6,216 bases of DNA from positions 1-6,216 of the forward strand of contig JAHHQS010000197.1 of the NCBI GenBank assembly GCA_020026285.1. Reading direction: 5' to 3'. Position 1 is the stretch's first letter, and every line of letters begins with the position of its first letter. The DNA comes from Parabacteroides sp. (GTDB lineage Bacteria; Bacteroidota; Bacteroidia; Bacteroidales; Tannerellaceae). Both the position numbers and the translations under genes were made by a program. Shown one piece after another: positions 5,107 through 6,216 of this stretch. The notes under the pieces are model-generated. The model made no database searches. It was not told the origin of the DNA and saw only the letters and a list, made by a program, of their open reading frames with translations.

Positions 5107-6181
5107 TGTACTCTCCCTCCTTATTAAGCTTATCTGCCATATCCAACTGTTTATTCGGGAACATATGACTGTAATCCATCAAAACCTTAATACTTTCATG
5201 ACCTGTTCTCGCCGCAATATCAACGGGTGTAAATCCCATTTCTATAAGCAGCGATATATGACTGTGTCTTAGTGCATGAAGCTTAATTTTCTTTACTCCC
5301 GACTTTTTTATTCCTCTTTCCATTTCCTTATTGAAATAGGTTTTACATTTAGGGAAAATCTGCTCATCCTCTGAAAAGTATCCGATTTTAAGGAAGTAAT
5401 CCTGAAGCTCTCTGATTAAGAAATCAGGAAGCATTATTGTTCTCTTGCTTTTAGGGGTTTTCGGGTCTGTTATAACTTCTTCTCCGTTAATTCTCTGTGC
5501 TGATTTACTGATTCGCATTGTCTTTTTATCAAAGTCAAAATCCCCTTTTGTCAATGCCCTGAGTTCCCCTAAACGAATTCCTGTCCAATAAAGAATTTCA
5601 AAAGCATAAAATGAAATATCCTTATCTTTAACAGCTTCTATAAACTGTAAGTATTCCTCTTTCGTCCAAAACTCCACTTCCTCATCACTCTTTTGTTTCC
5701 CTATTCTACCTGTTACCTTGCACGGATTTTGTCTTAATCCGTAATACTTAAACGCATGGTTGAACATACAGCTAGGCTGTGCGTGAATAGACTTAAGATA
5801 AGTTGGCTTATATGCTTCACCTTCTGCATTCTCAATATTTAAGAGTACATTATGCCATTTCTTGACTACAACAGGCTTAATCTCAGTCATTTTCATACCG
5901 CTGAAAAACGGTAAAATCTTTGTCCTTATCATATGTTCTTTTGTCATCCAAGTATTTAGCCTGATTGTCCCTATGACATCAGCCTTATAGAGTTCAAAGT
6001 AATCTTCAAAGAGCATATTGAGTGAACCGGACATCTTTACCGTAAAATTTCTCTCGTAAGTAATTGCCTCTTTCTTCGTTTCAAAACCTCTTTTCAGCTT
6101 TTTTCTGCTCTGTCCGTCCCAATCCTTGTAATAGAATGAAGCGAACCATTTTCCACTTTTTTCGTCCTTATATGCAGGCAT
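5078..6181 (-). CDS. int: Tyrosine recombinase integrase of the element
   Basis: This 367-residue site-specific recombinase would integrate and excise the element by strand exchange at att sites in the host chromosome. Residues about 1-50 (KSGKWFASFYYKDWDG) resemble the AP2-like arm-type DNA-binding domain of Tn916/phage integrases. Residues about 55-155 form the SAM-like core-binding domain, and 170-350 the catalytic domain. The catalytic set appears complete: R203 in TGIRLGE, a beta-hairpin lysine near 241-244 (PKTPKSKRT), H302 and R305 in LHALRHSH, H328 in TGHES, and nucleophile Y337 in MDYSHM. Length is normal for the family. The ATG start has AAGGAGGGAG just upstream and overlaps the preceding frame's stop. 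The 3' end overlaps the next gene by 29 bp, so the tail KEGEYSESTEISKL carries that gene's ribosome site. No att site is visible in the window. Confidence 0.95.
   Translation of the reverse strand: MPAYKDEKSGKWFASFYYKDWDGQSRKKLKRGFETKKEAITYERNFTVKMSGSLNMLFEDYFELYKADVIGTIRLNTWMTKEHMIRTKILPFFSGMKMTEIKPVVVKKWHNVLLNIENAEGEAYKPTYLKSIHAQPSCMFNHAFKYYGLRQNPCKVTGRIGKQKSDEEVEFWTKEEYLQFIEAVKDKDISFYAFEILYWTGIRLGELRALTKGDFDFDKKTMRISKSAQRINGEEVITDPKTPKSKRTIMLPDFLIRELQDYFLKIGYFSEDEQIFPKCKTYFNKEMERGIKKSGVKKIKLHALRHSHISLLIEMGFTPVDIAARTGHESIKVLMDYSHMFPNKQLDMADKLNKEGEYSESTEISKL
5112..5121 (-). promoter_or_regulatory. Ribosome binding site inside the integrase gene that fixes a GTG start
   Basis: AAGGAGGGAG on the minus strand ends 5 bases before GTG (5106-5104). 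It supports GTG as the start of the 149-residue protein, and it is translated in the integrase frame as Lys-Glu-Gly-Glu. The same 11 bases (AAGGAGGGAGA) also precede the integrase start. Confidence 0.75.
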
Positions 6182-6216
6182 TATTCTCCCTCCTTTGCTT
6201 TGTAGATTTGTTCCAT
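6181..6216 (-). CDS. 3' end of an upstream reading frame coupled to the integrase (partial or tiny)
   Basis: Reading leftward from the right edge, the last 12 codons encode MEQIYKAKEGE and a TAA stop. That TAA shares one base with the integrase ATG (TAATG), the layout of translationally coupled genes. The integrase ribosome site (AAGGAGGGAG) lies inside these codons. The frame is open to the window edge, so the ATG at 6216 may be an internal methionine of a longer protein. An excisionase or small helix-turn-helix protein often sits here in such elements, but nothing in 11 residues identifies one. It could also be noncoding leader. Confidence 0.4.
   Translation of the reverse strand: MEQIYKAKEGE

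Noticed and set aside
4918..5127. Plus-strand 69-codon frame with hydrophobic stretches
   Set aside because: Its apparent membrane segments are the antisense of the Lys/Glu-rich N-terminus of the 149-residue protein.

Overview
The window looks like the conserved core of an integrative and mobilizable element (IME) from a low-GC Gram-positive host (Bacillota, probably Clostridia or a relative). The host call rests on AT-rich composition, strong GGAGG-type ribosome sites, GTG and TTG starts, and the protein families present. No host gene, tRNA, CRISPR array, insertion sequence or cargo gene is visible, so species and insertion site cannot be named.

All six complete genes lie on the minus strand and read from right to left. 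At 6216-6181 is the last part of an upstream reading frame, coupled to a tyrosine-recombinase integrase (6181-5078). The integrase overlaps a 149-residue ribbon-helix-helix-like protein (5106-4657). A 117-bp leader with a large inverted repeat (4540-4656) precedes a NrS-1-type primase-polymerase (4539-3628), which overlaps a VapE/D5-like SF3 helicase by 8 bp (3635-2244). A 377-bp noncoding region (1867-2243) separates this block from the mobilization genes: a MobC-type relaxosome protein (1866-1486) and a MOBP-type relaxase (1486-38), which share one base. A hairpin touches the left edge (1-30).

Inferred working model: the integrase moves the element in and out of the chromosome. The primase and helicase replicate the excised circle, probably from an origin just downstream of the helicase gene. 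There, six GGTAGC-like hexamers form an exactly symmetrical inverted array at 2177-2226, next to AT-rich DNA and a second cluster at 2107-2135. This arrangement resembles the origins of SaPI-type phage satellites. MobC and the relaxase would nick an oriT, best placed at 1890-1970, and lead transfer through a helper's conjugation channel, since no coupling protein or type IV secretion gene is present.

The most interesting features are the union of a phage-satellite-like replication module with a conjugative mobilization module, the very structured 377-bp control region between them, and the unusual translation-start arrangement of the primase gene.
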